Below are positions 36,021 to 48,329 of a DNA stretch of 64,000 bases, piece after piece. Each line of letters opens with the position of its first letter. The stretch's first letter is position 1. Location of the stretch: the NCBI GenBank assembly GCA_028622995.1, contig JAJQJQ010000056.1, positions 558,001 to 622,000 on the forward strand, written 5' to 3'. The notes below the pieces were generated by a model. The model ran no database searches, was not told where the DNA came from, and saw only the letters and a program-made list of their open reading frames with translations. The stretch is from Panagrolaimus kolymaensis. Its lineage: Eukaryota > Nematoda > Chromadorea > Rhabditida > Panagrolaimidae. Both the position numbers and the translations under genes were made by a program.

Positions 36021-37154
36021 CTACCAATAATCAGAATAACTAGGCCGCTTTGGTGGTATCAGTTTTTGCCATGCTTTTCTCAATTTTCCTTTTACTTGAG
36101 GGAAAAGTTCATCTTTTTCTAAATAAGCTTTACGACGTTTGGCTAAGCGCTTTGAAATTTCGCTACTACCAGGAAACGAAATATAGGGCGGCAAAAAATC
36201 TAAGGATTTAGAGTTTTTTATTGTTTCCTCAATAAATGCTTGAAGTAGATTTTTATATTCAATTGAAAGATTATCGTCGAATATAAGTCGAAAATCTGTT
36301 TTCGGCTGAGCCTTAAAAATGTTTTTTTCAAAAATGTTTGATAAAAAGATTTTCTTTTTGTCACTTACTTTCATTACTTCTGCAAAGCTTTGAAAATCAA
36401 AAATTTCAGGAATTTTTACTAAAGAAAAATATTTTAATTTCTTGATTGAGCTAAAAATGGTTTTAACAGATTCTTTTGTAATTTTTAATGGATGAGTGTG
36501 GTTGTCACTTAAAATAAATATTGAGATTATGATTTATCCAAAAATTTATGTATAAACATACCAAACAAAATTTTCAAGATTTGGGAAAAATGCAAATACT
36601 TCTTCGATTGACATGTCTGTTCCATCTTCATTCAATGGAGAAGTATCCCAAAATTTTAATCTCCATATTTCATTTCTCAGAAAGGTTAAATTAGCTAATA
36701 CACAATTAGTAGAAAGAAATGATAATGAATTGATAAAAATGACTTTTTTTAATAAAATATTAATATTTAAGTCGCTTAAATTGAAAAAACAAACATAATC
36801 GCTAATCCAAAATTTACAGGCAATCTGATTAACATTTGAAACTCGTATAGTAGAATACTGTCGGGTATCACTAGTCATAAGTATTATATTATAAGACTCT
36901 TCTCTACAAGTGGGGTTATCAAAATATGTTTTAAAAGTTACACTATTAACAAGAATGGTTGGATTTTGAGAATAAAAGTATTTGCATGTTTGAAGTAACT
37001 TTTGAAAGCCCAATTGTGAACTTGGTTCTTTGGTTATGTAATAAACAATGCTTTGTGGAATAGAAAATTGTTGCAGAAGATGGTCTTTAAACATAAAATT
37101 GGAATTCCTATTCCCAAAGTTTGAAAAATTGGTTTTAAAACCGTTTTGTGCCAT
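36021..37154 (-). CDS. nematode F-box-like protein, divergent
   Basis: Three exons (37154-36562, 36507-36369, 36311-36021) give 340 residues. Residues about 30-60 (FSIPQSIVYYITKEP, then LLQTCKYFYSQNP) resemble the degenerate F-box start seen in expanded families of clade IV nematodes, where a proline-initiated helix is followed by a C-K-x-F segment. The rest is a series of Ile/Leu/Phe-rich segments without recognised repeats, ending in a basic, Pro-containing tail (LIPPKRPSYSDYW). F-box proteins recruit substrates to SCF ubiquitin ligases, but that role is only inferred here. The start is the first ATG in the exon; the longer frame upstream has only TTG. Intron 2 (57 bp) is a stop-free multiple of three. 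The family call could be wrong; the gene model itself is well supported by splice phase. Confidence 0.6.
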
Positions 37155-39089
37155 AATTAAAAAAATCGCCGATTTTTTGCCGAGAGCAAACACTTTCCCT
37201 GGAAAGTTTGCGTGTATTTTATAAATCAATAGAATTAAGAAATAAGTATTCGTAAATGGTTTAAAATTTAAGTTCTCACGTTAAAAATTTTTATTTAGTG
37301 AATTTCATTCTTGTATTAACAAAGGTGGAAGAAAAAAAAATTCAAAACCAAGAGAAGGCTAAACGAACAGGAAAAGAAAAAAATAAGAAAAAAATGGGGG
37401 AAAGTGATTAAAATAAAAGCCATCCTTAGCCTCGCAAAAAGAAAGAGTGCATTGGTCACTTTTGCCATCGATGTCCCGCCATCAAGTGTGGTCACTTGTG
37501 TCTTCTTCATTCAATATTCTCTACTAGGTCAATTGTGCGTATGTCAGTTGTTAAAATAATTTAAGCTTTTTTTTTGTTAAATGTAAAAAAACTTTACGAT
37601 CATTTCAGCTAATTCTTTTCTTCTTCCATCTTATTTTCTGTTAAAAAACAACAAAAAAAGCAATAAAAACAGAGAAATATCAATATATAGAAATTACCAA
37701 AAACCAATAAAAATTTATTTTATTTATTAAAAAACCCTTTAGCTTTTAAATCCCCTACATTTATTTATGTACATATATAATTTATTTCTTGTGATTGGTT
37801 TAGCTAAACCTAAAAATTCTTCTTTAATACATGTGAAATTAAGAATACGCTGTGTTTATTTATAAATTCCTTTCTTTCTGATTTGGTCACTTTACACTTT
37901 TATTAAAAAGGTCATTCTTCATTTTTTTAATCACAAGGTTTATCAACAAAGAAAAAAATAATACATAGTTTAAAAGCATATATGTATAAATGAGTCATGA
38001 TTCAAATTAGACGACGTCAATTTGAGATAGATGTATGTATGTACATACAACAAACAACCATCTCCCTTCAAAAAATTATTGTCATTTTACTTTTTTATTT
38101 CTACAAAAAAAAATTAAATTAAATTTTGTCTTGCCTTTTTTGCTGGTTTCTGCTTTTGCTGCTGATTGTTTATATATTGCCTTGGGGCAACAACGACAAG
38201 ACAACACAACTAACTAACTTAAACGGAAACTGGTTGCGCAGTCATACGTAAATAAAATAAATAAATGACAAAATAATTTAAAGGGGTTCGAGAATAGAAT
38301 AGTTTAGTTTTTTTCTTGAGGCAGTAGTTACACTAAAAAAAGATGCGTCCCCGCGAAACGTCTTCGTCGTCGTTGCCTTCGTAGTTTTGGACCATTGATA
38401 AATTATTTTTTTATTATGAATTCCAATTAATTTTATGGTCATCGATTAATATAAATTGAAATTGAAAGAAAAAAAAATTCTGGCGAAGAAAGAGTTTGAT
38501 TTTTTTCTTCTTCTTTAAACCATTTTTTACAACCTTTTTTGCTGTCTTTAATTTGTAGCCCTTTTTTAAATAAAATTACTATTCGACGACAAAGAAGCTT
38601 AATTTTTTTTCTTTTTCGATGTCACAACATAGTTTTTTAGTTTTTTAAACTTTTTATTTTCTTGATTTACGCAATCAAGGAAATAAAGAAAAGATTCATT
38701 CCTTTATTTTTTATTCCTTCATTCCGCCTCAATTGTTTTTCAACGCGATCTGAAAAAAATTTTTAACTCCTTTTTTTAGTTATTCTACAAATTGAATACT
38801 GAAATTTTTATCATTTTTCGTTTATTTTACATTTTTTATATTTTTTCTTAATGTCCGCAAATTTTTAGTTTAGTTAATTATATAAAGAATGCTGTTAAAA
38901 TATTTATGAAACATCTAATTGATCAAAATTTATTTGTTTTATTTTTGTTTACTTTCGACAATATTTTTTTGCTGCCACTAAAAAGTAATTCCAAGTTTGG
39001 CCATTCAAAAAGTTTAGCGCAGACGTGATGCGTTTAATCTTGGAAACCATATCCTTTCAATTAGTGCGCTTAGCAGCTGTTTTATCAGA
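37155..39089. other. intergenic between divergent genes
   Basis: About 1.9 kb of AT-rich DNA separates two divergent starts. No exon, RNA gene or repeat stands out. It probably contains the promoter of the channel gene, whose ATG follows a TATCAG acceptor-like site by one base. Confidence 0.55.
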
Positions 39090-41937
39090 ATGCGCAAGTC
39101 GCTATTTGTGATAATAATAATTATGTTAATATTAACCATTTTTATAAAAACTTCAAATATGGTCAATCACCAAAAAGTACGGGTTAATTTTTTTAGAAAT
39201 GAAAGTGAGTTTTAAGCCTTAATTTTCCAAAACAAATTTAAATTTTTTAGAAGGAAAATGGATGAGTGTATTGAATTTAAAAGCCCGTTTTGAGATTCCT
39301 GATACAGTTGATGTGGATTCGCGACCTCCTATAGATGTTGATTTTGATGACGATGAAGAAAATGAAAAAGATGTTACAATTATTGTAATTACTCCTTTGC
39401 CTTTATTAGAAGTTTTGCAAACGCCAAAATCTCAAAAAGTCGTGCAACTAGCAACTCAACCTTATTCAGAGTTGAGTACTGTTGCACCATCGTCGAGTCA
39501 TTTAACAGTGTCTAAACCGCCGAAAGTTGTTGCCTCTTCTACAGTTAAAGAAGATGCAACAACAACTACTTTTGCAGAAATTACATCTATTGAACCAACA
39601 ACGCAAAAAATTCCTACTACGCTCGAACCTACGTCACAAGAACATACTACCACCGAAGTTCCAGATTATCCAATAAATGATTTCATTCCTGGTATAATAA
39701 ATCTTGGCATGCTTATTATTCCACATAAACTAAGGCATCATGGTCATCACGGCCATCATTCTCATACCACAAGCACAATTCAGCCAACTACTATTATGCC
39801 ATCGATTAAAGAAACCCAAACCTCTGAATCCATTATGGAAACATCAGAAGTTTATGCTACAACTTCTGGCTATCCCTTGATTGATGGTCCGGTAGACGAT
39901 GAGGATTATAATATTGATGGTTCAGGTTCTGGGTTTACATTGGATTTTACAGAAATTCCAGAAGACACAGAAGTCTCAGGATTTCCTTCATCCACAAGTG
40001 AAATTTCTACTTCCACAGAAGCTGGTGAAACAAGTCCTTCCAAAATTACTGAACCACCAGACAAAAGTGAAGAAGTGGACGACTATGTTTTTAATGCTGA
40101 TTACTATTCTGATTTTAATTCAACTTTAAATGATACATTATTTGACACTGACATTTTCAATAACACGGAAATGATTGACAATGGTTAGTTTTTTAATTAA
40201 TCGATCAAATCAAACAAAGTTAGTCATGTTTTTTCTTAATTTTTTTAGATACATTTGTTTTGACCGCTCGAGAAGTACTTCATACCGATTCTTTGGGAAG
40301 AAATGAAAGTGTCTTGCGAGATCTTTTATCTAATTTAACCTATTTAGAGTATGAAGAAGATTTCAGTTCATATTATCGGTAATTTTTGTGTTTGTTTGTG
40401 TGCTTTCGAGTTTAATGTTTTTTAATTTTTAGTGATCACGGTGCGAGTTTTCTTTTACCCGTGCTGAAAGCAGTTAATTATGACAACAACAGTGTGCCTG
40501 TAGCATTTTCAGGTAGGAACCTTTTATAAAAAAAAAATTCTTTAAGAAAATTTGGGTTTTAGATATTCCTTTAAATGTCAAAGTGAAATTAAATGTTATA
40601 CATTTAGCTAATTTTGATAGCGAACAAATGGAATATACAATTGATTTAGAAATGGAAATGAAATGGTTTGATATTCGACTTGCAAATAATTATTCAAAGC
40701 CTATACGAATAAGAGAAAAGCAAATCCTTGATATGGTATTCAGACCGGATCCATATTTTGTAAACTCCAAGTATTCATATTTTCATATGGTAACATTCCC
40801 TAATTTTCGAATGAGAATTTTACCTTCTGGGCTTGTGATTTACACTATGAGGTTTGCCTTCCTAAAAAATTTAGAAGATTAAAAGCAATATTTTGAATTT
40901 TAGAGTTACTTTATTGCCAAGTTGTTCTATGACATTTTGTCGCTTTCCTCATGATAGTCAAGAATGTGATCTCCTTATTAGTTCAAGTAACAAACTTCAA
41001 AAATAAACATATACCTAAAATAAAATATAATTTTTAGTTGCTTATCCCTCTACTTTTGTAAATTTAATGTGGCATGATGAGCCTATTCTATTTTCTTCTC
41101 GTATCTCACTTCCCGAATTAAAAATTAAAAGTATGTCAACAGAGGAATGCTTTGTTGAAGGAAAATTAAGTAAGCTATTCGAGCTTCCAAAAGGTTTGAT
41201 AATTAGTTAAAAAATTAATTTTAGTTGCTTCCTCTTGTTTGAGACTTCTTTTTAAATTGGAAAGAGATGGAGCTAGGTACATTGTGGAAAAGTACATTCC
41301 ATCAACTTTAGGTAAGTTTCCTTAAAAAATTTATTTACGTTTTAGACGGGAAAGATTGGTTAGTAAAATTAAGATATTTACTTTTTTTAGCTATGATGTT
41401 TGCATGGGTTGCGCCATATGTTCCATATAATTATGAAGATGTTCGAATTATTACTCCAATTACAGTAAGCTTCAATACCAATAACCTTATTAATATTATT
41501 TTATTTCTTTTTTAAGGTCCTTTTAACTTTGGTTCAAATGGAAAAGGGTGATATTAAAGTTCGAACCAGTTATTTAACTTCAATGGATATGTGGTTTGCT
41601 GCAATGAAAGCCTTCTCAGTTTTATCTTTAATTGAATCACTCATTGTATTAGCTTTAATTAAACGTAGTCGTGCAATGGTAGCGTAAAAACAATTAGTTT
41701 TAGCATCGTTTTTTAAATCAATTAAATTTATAGGAAAAACAAGCTCATCGTGCTACAAATCAATATTCAAGAGAATTATTTGAAGCTGAAAAGCGTCGAT
41801 TAACGGATTTATATCATCGTTTGGATACAGCTTGTAGATTTTTATCACCCGTGGTTTTTATAATATTTTTTGTTTTTTATGTTTTATATATCGCACAAGG
41901 AGATGAAACTTATTGCTTAAATAAAAATACATTGTAA
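39090..41937 (+). CDS. divergent Cys-loop ligand-gated ion channel with mucin-like N-terminal extension
   Basis: Eleven exons (39090-39204, 39251-40183, 40249-40378, 40433-40512, 40563-40851, 40904-40986, 41038-41169, 41225-41311, 41391-41464, 41517-41678, 41734-41937) give 762 residues. A signal anchor (residues 1-20) is followed by about 310 residues rich in Thr, Ser, Glu and Pro with a His/Gly run (RHHGHHGHHSH). After that comes the channel's ligand-binding domain, with MKWFDIRL, FRPDPYFVN and the Cys-loop CSMTFCRFPHDSQEC (Cys523/Cys537, 13 between). TM1 starts at KYIPSTLAMMF. The TM1-TM2 junction reads NYEDVRIITPIT: it lacks the PAR motif of anion channels and the GEK of cation channels but keeps the arginine. 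TM3 follows DMWFAAMKAF, and TM4 is at the C-terminus. These are pentameric receptors at the plasma membrane. Ligand and ion selectivity cannot be told. It is convergent with the anoctamin gene. Confidence 0.85.
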
Positions 41938-42071
41938 ATTTGCGTTTATGTTTTTGTTTTTTGTTTGTTTTTATTGCTTTTTTTAATAAAATTAAAACAA
42001 GTTTAAAGAAATTATATTCTTTTTATTATTGAGCAAGTGAAATTTTTTTATGGAAATAATAATTTTGATAT

Positions 42072-45033
42072 TTAATAAAAATTAGGAGTCCGACCAGACG
42101 GTGCACAACTTCGATTCTCTCTAACTCGTCGATATCGTAAATGATCGATAGCTGTTCTAGGAGTATTGTTTCGTTGACTGCCATGGATATTATTTGTTGA
42201 ACTTGATTCGTTTATAGTGGAAGGATCTGTTTCTGGGTCCATGCCACCGCTAATAAGCCGAGATTCTCGTTTGTAAGCTTCTCGACGCCAATGTTCAACT
42301 TTAGCTGTTTCAATTCGAATCCAAAGTGGAATATCTGGAATTGCCGTATCAATCCAAGCTTTAACAGCCAGTACAAAATGCTCTAAAGCAACAATAAATA
42401 AAATCTAAAATCCATTTTTTAATTAAATTTTTAAAGTCTATAGCTTTATTACTTGAATGGAATAAGGCATATCGGGCCACATACGCTGTATGAGTCCAGA
42501 TTGACCTATTAAAGCGCAATTAACAATAACGCCAGCAACACCCATCATTTCCATAGCTTTTTGCCATGCACCTATGGTTTTTACTCTTCTTCCAAAAGGT
42601 CGTTGAACTGCATTGCAAAGCTAAAGCTCAAATTATGACTGATAAAAAAAATTAAAAAGTTACTTTAAAAGCATCAACTCGAATTTCAAGTAAATTATTT
42701 AACAACGCACAAAAAGCTGCCAACGGAAAAGCTGGTGAAAAAAGTAAAACATATCCAAACTGTATAAACATTTCCAAATAGTCATCCAATGGACGAGAAT
42801 AATCTTTCATTAATGATTGTAATTCCGCTTCAGTTAATTCAAAAGCTAAAGAATCAAGAATTTAGTACAGCTTTTTTTCGCTGAAACTTACGCTCTGAAT
42901 TTGAAGATAGACGTTTGTGTGATGAATGTGGAGCAAGAAAGCTGGTATTTGGTTTCCTGCATCGAACTCCATCAACTTCTTCTTTTTCACATACTTGTTC
43001 ATTTTCAGCCGAAGGCATTATAGGATCTTCAACATCAGTGGAAGGTGTAGTTTGGAATGTATCTCTTCGTTTTCTTGCTGCGTCTGCATGTCTTTGAAGT
43101 GAGTGATCACTCATCGATCGAGTCATTTGATATGTTAATCGAGCAACTTTAAACTTTTCCATTATAAATGGAACTGCAATTTCTATGAGGTTTTGAGTTA
43201 ATTGACGGGTAATTAACAATGTGGCGAGAGTCTAAAATGGTATACATTTTATGGGTTGCTTTTAGTGGAGAGCAAACCTCTTGTAATCGACGCATATCGT
43301 TAAGATAAAATGCAATATAAAAAAGTGAACCAAATGCGCTAACACATTGAAACATAACAATTTTTTGAATTAAATAATTTTCAAACTCGTCATCGGTACG
43401 ATAATTTTCTAAAGAACATGAGCCTTTAAAACAAGCATTCAATTTGTTTTAACTCACCCAAATCATTTAAAAATATAGCTAATCTACGATAAAGAAAATC
43501 ACCCGAAACTATAATTAAGGCATAAACGATCATAGGCAAATAAATAATCCATTTAAAATAATACGAATGTTTGAATACTGAATCAGCTAAATCTTGAAGT
43601 TGTAATAAACAAAACATAGTTAAAAACATAAATAAAACGCAAATTAATGTTATTGGGAATGTAACACCATATCTCATAAGCATGTGCTTCCATGGAGGAT
43701 AAAAAGGTTCCAATCTACCTGACACAGGATTGGGTTTCAAACATTCACCCTTTAAAATAATTAATTTTTTTAAGAGGGAAATTTAGAAAAATGGAATTAC
43801 CTTATAAGCTGGTCTAGGATCTTCAAGAAATTGGTCAGTTTGAAGCTCATAAGTTCCCCAACGAAATGCCAATTCTGCTTGTTGCCTCTTCCACATTTCC
43901 AAATAAGCTGTGGACCAAATGCAATTAATTAAAGCGAAAATAACAAAGCATATATCACCGAATAACTAAAACAAAAGCACCTAAATTTTCGGCAGCTTTT
44001 AAAAAAGTTTTTAAACTTACTGTATTTTCATCTTCTTCTGGATTATCTGAATGTACAAAAGAAAACCCTCCAATAAAAAACATTAAAACTCCTATAACAG
44101 CTGGAGCCCAAAGAGCTGTAGTTAAATGTCCAAGCCATGCAAAATACATAGCAATTTCAGTTCCAAAATATTCTTTAATATCTTCCAATGGTTGTTCATC
44201 AAATAAAGCAAAAACCCAACGCTTTTGTAAATCATTCAAAATTTCTGGTTGATGCAAGGGTAATAAATTTTCTATTACACTTTGAGAAATTAGGGAAACC
44301 ACTTTAAAAAAATGATTTTGATAAAAAAAAGTTTTGTCATAAAAAAACTTACAAAAAGTTGAACTATCTGGAACTACAACTTGGAAAGGTGACACAGTGG
44401 AAATCGGTCGAAAAATAAATCCACCCGGTGAAGGAGCTTTAATCATTAAAAGCATTTGTCGAACTATCATAGATCTTTCCATTCCAGATAAAAAATTTGA
44501 ACGAATTTCAAGGCCTTGGAAACATTTTGCTTCATCGATTGTGAAATCTCTCATGCCACCGCCGTATGTAGGTTTGATGGGCTTTTTTAAATGGCATAAT
44601 TCAGCGCCTTTTAAAAGGCTTCAAAAAAGATAGTTGGAAAAAAGTAAAAAAGAGAAAGGAAAATTACAAACCTTGTGTAATTTGCAGTAATATAAAGTCC
44701 ATAAGAATTTGTTAAATTATGATGTTTAATTTTAATATCAAATTGCGGTTCACTTTTTTTGATCTAAACTCTACTTTTTGTTTTTTTTCAAAAATAATTT
44801 TTCCTTAAAAATAAACTAACGATATCATGAAGCCATAAAACAAGTTCTTTAGTAATTGATTCATTTTCTTGTGGTTTTAAAGTAATTAATACATCACAAT
44901 GAGGTGAAACGGAAGCACACCGCCATAAATCTGAGCTCAAAGCAAATCTTTGGCCTTCATTTATGCCATCTTGGATCATACATCCAAGTTTCTGTTGCAG
45001 CATAACATGGGCTGAAATATCCTCACCATCCAT
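42072..45033 (-). CDS. anoctamin (TMEM16 family, ANO8/ANO10-like)
   Basis: Eleven exons join in phase: 45033-44821, 44763-44672, 44618-44353, 44301-44021, 43965-43801, 43749-43458, 43423-43278, 43231-42892, 42845-42664, 42620-42453 and 42404-42072. They give 825 residues. Anoctamins are membrane chloride channels or calcium-activated lipid scramblases. Family hallmarks are EYFGTEIAMYFAWLGHLT at the first membrane segment, YLEMWKRQQAELAFRWGT, the re-entrant region NENYRTDDEF-type loop, FIQFGYVLLFSPAFPLAAF with LLNNLLEIRVDAFK, and the C-terminal IPDIPLWIRIETAKVE helix. LNNLLEIRVDAFKLC closely follows the ANO10 pattern (NNFTEVNSDALKMC). A 120-residue cytosolic insertion (43231-42892) is rich in charged residues. 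The cytosolic N-terminus is short. The start is the first ATG of a conserved-looking exon. The ion/lipid choice cannot be inferred from sequence. Intron 3 (51 bp) is stop-free and a multiple of three. Confidence 0.93.
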
Positions 45034-46616
45034 TTTTTTCTTTGAAGAGGAAGGAAAAATAAATTTTAACAAACAGAAGAGACACAAAAAAGAAGCAAAA
45101 AAATAAAATTTTACAATCAAAATTTTTTTATTACAAGCTGCTGTTGTCGGAAAAAAGGGTGAAGAAAAAAGGCAAAAGAAAGAAGAAAATTAATAATTCA
45201 TTTTTATTAATATTTTTTCTAAAAGGAGCTTATCAATAAAAAAAATTTATAATAAAAAAAGAAGCATTTTTAAACAGTAAAAAATATATTTTCTTGAAAA
45301 AAACATTGTTATAGAGAAACAACAAAACTGTGAAAATGAGAGAGGAAATTAAAATTTTTTTCCTTCAAACGAAAATACTACCAAAAAAGATGTGATCAAC
45401 TACTAACTCATACTTCCGGATGCACTCAATTCATATTATATAGGCGCAGAAGCAATGTCTCGTTGGGTCAGCTGGTTGTTGGACTGGCTGGCTGAATAAG
45501 GGACTCCAAATAAAGCCACTACAGCCGCTGGTGGATGCAGTAAGTCGTCGTCGTAGATGCATGTTTAGTCCAATGTCAGCGACAACGAAGACAACTAGGT
45601 GGTTGGTGTCTGCAGAAGCACTCACTCTCCTCTTTGTTGTTGCTAGTTTTGTGCCAGTAGTAGTTGTGAATGAGTGTGTTTCTTTTCTCTTTTTTTTGCG
45701 CATTGAAAAAAAAAGCATCTACCCGCAGGGGTTAAAAAGAAAAAAGAAAGGTTTTCGAGTGCCTTTTTTGCTGTGGTGCCAGAAAACATAGGTTCATTTT
45801 GTTTCTTTTCTTTGGTAAAAACTCGTTAATTAAAAACAAAAAATGTGTTTCAATGATTTTAGTACTTTTTTATGATGTCTTTATTTTTTTCACACTCGTT
45901 TTATTTTATTTATTTTTTTCTTCCGAAAATATTAAATAATCTCAAACAATAAAATGATAGCTACTTTTTGCTTTTTTCATCTCTCTCATTTTTTTACACA
46001 TAGTTTTTTCTTTTCTTTTTCTTTTTTCAGAAAATAAACTAAAGAATGAGTCAAACAAGAAAAGTGAAAGGAGGAAATTATAGACGAATAGAAGAAGAAA
46101 AGATCCTTTGTTCCGGAAATTGTTTTTCATTTCTTTTTTTTGTAAAAAATAAGCAAAAAGAGTGAAAAAGACTTACATTTTTGAAAAACATTAGGCGATT
46201 TTGTTGTATCACAGCCAAAATCATCTTTATAATTTATAATAATTTTTGGTAAATTTGGTCTTCGAATTAAATCGATACTTCGACTTCGAATACGTTTCAT
46301 ACCTTTGTTGCTTGTTTGCGGTTGGTCGATGGAAGGATGACAAATTTAAAAAAATGGAAGAAATTTTTTGCTATTTTTTTTTCGTTCGTTGTTTTTTTCT
46401 TTTCTTCCTTGTGCCCCCGCAAGCTAACTCATTGCAATCGTTTTGTTTTTTGTTTTTTGCTTTTTTGATTAAACTAACAGTTGCCAAAAGAAAAGAAAAT
46501 TATGGGTTTCTTTAAAGTTAAAAAAGTTTCAAATGCTAAATGCAAAAAGAGAAAAATGGTTGGAAACGAAAGAAAGAGAAAAACAAATAATATTTTATTT
46601 ATAAAAAAATAACAGT
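45034..46616. other. anoctamin promoter region and spacer
   Basis: About 1.6 kb, mostly AT-rich and homopolymeric. A patch at about 45420-45670 is GC-richer, but its open frames on both strands overlap each other and lack splice support. No gene is called. Confidence 0.5.
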
Positions 46617-47225
46617 TTAAGTGCAATGAATAACATAACGAAATATTATATAAATAATTCCAACAATAAATGAAAGAACTACACATGCCATTGCTATTCT
46701 GAAAAAAAAAAAAGAAGTATTTTTATGGAATTGTTTTTTACCAACAAAAAAAAAATAAAAAACTTACATAAGCCATATTTTAAATTGAGTGCAACATACA
46801 AGCTTTTTAGCTAAACCAAAATCTTCTTCACAACAAATAAAATAATGAATCATGGTTTCTCTGGGGCAAAGGACATCAGGGCCAAATTCTTGCCAATCAG
46901 TTTTACAAAAAGATGTGGATTTAAACCCCGCTGATTGAATACTATTTCCAATTGCAGCCGCTAAACTTATGATTAAAAGGATGGTTAAAATAGCGCATAA
47001 AAATCTCATTCGAGATGGTAATAAACAAAAGGTATCAGTTTCAGGGTAAATCTGAAACAAAATTAAAAGTTGTGGAGCCTCCAATGGTAAACTTACAACT
47101 TGTTCAGAAATATATGCTGGACTTTCTCGACGCCTTGTGGATTCGGAGTCAGATGGTCGAGCAATTATTACCACTCTTGAATTTTGATGCTCATGATCAA
47201 CAACAACAGATTTTTCAGAGGACAT
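46617..47225 (-). CDS. small Cys-rich two-pass membrane protein
   Basis: Three exons (47225-47097, 47051-46768, 46698-46617) give 164 residues. A polar N-terminal tail with an Arg/Ser cluster is followed by FLCAILTILLIISLAAAIG, a first membrane span. Next is a loop of about 50 residues with seven cysteines, including the pairs FICCEED and LVCCTQ, and then a second span near the C-terminus (ACVVLSFIVGIIYIIF). The paired cysteines suggest a disulfide-linked extracellular or luminal loop. I do not recognise the family. Tetraspanin is excluded because there are only two spans, and the Shisa pattern does not fit well. Intron 1 (45 bp) is stop-free and in frame, so an unspliced form would add 15 residues. 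All splice sites keep phase. Confidence 0.75.
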
Positions 47226-48329
47226 TTTTTACAAAAATAGAAACAAAAAAATTGTAAAAACTTAGTTAGCTTTTTGTTTGTTTGAGTAAATTTAACTTTT
47301 AAAAATACATACATATGCCTTTTTGCAGTTGGCAAACAGATGTTCTCAACCTACGCTGATTTTATGATGATGACATTCGTGAAATTCGTAGACAGATTGT
47401 CAGCACTAAGATAACAAGAAAATAAAGAAATTCTTCAGCTTCCTGAGAAAGAATAAAAAATAAAGTTAAAGCAAATTTGAAATTTTTAAGGGATATTTTT
47501 TTGAGAGGGGCTTTAACTTAATAAAAGGCAAAAAAAGATGAACATTTATCAAATAAAACTAATACCATTTTGCCTTTTTTGTTTTAAGCCTTCTTTTTGT
47601 GATTGTAAAAAAAGCAAATATTTTATTTTTGAGCTTGTAGTTCTTTTTTTGCGGAAGAAAAAAGATTTGAAAAGATTTATCGCCCAAATCCATGTTATTT
47701 TTTCATATGTTCATGTTTCTGGAAAAATCAAATCAATTATGAAACGGAAGGTGAATCCGTTAGAAGAAGAAAAAAACACGAAAATTTCATTTTATTTTTT
47801 CTTGTAAAAAATCTGGTTTATACGTTTATAATTAACCAATCCTGTAATTTTTTATTAAGGAAACAGAAGAAGTAATCTAGCGAATGATGATCATGATTGA
47901 TTTTCAACAGAGCTCTTCCTTCATTTTTTTCAAAAGTGAAAACTTATGAAAGAAAAAAAGAATCCTTTGATCCGAAAATCTCATTTTTGTTCCATCCAAG
48001 GAAGGCAGCAAAGCAGCATACAAGTCTTGGAAGAAAAACAAAACATGTTTTTTTTTCATAACGGAAAAAAGTGGATTGAACCAGGAAAAAATAGAAGAGT
48101 GTGAAGATACGACGACGACCAACAGCTATCATCATCTTCTTTCATAAAGTTCATGAACAAGTGACGCGCGAAACAAAAAAAAAGACGGAGAAGCAGCAAC
48201 AGCTTCTCTTATTTTGTTTTATCTAATCATTGACCAATTGACCACCACCATATTTGTTTGGCTTAGATTTAATAAAAAAGTTTTATGTAATTTGTTTTTT
48301 TAACAAAAATTATATTTCAAATAATAATT
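47226..48329. other. intergenic, divergent promoters
   Basis: AT-rich 1.1 kb between the divergent starts of the small membrane protein and the peroxidase. Open frames here are low-complexity. No gene or RNA is seen. Confidence 0.55.

Noticed and set aside
38280..38300. GGGGTTCGAGA, resembling a tRNA T-loop
   Set aside because: No acceptor stem, D-arm or anticodon arm can be folded around it.
45431..45791. Overlapping frames in a GC-richer patch on both strands
   Set aside because: They mirror each other, lack splice sites in phase and show no family; probably promoter DNA.
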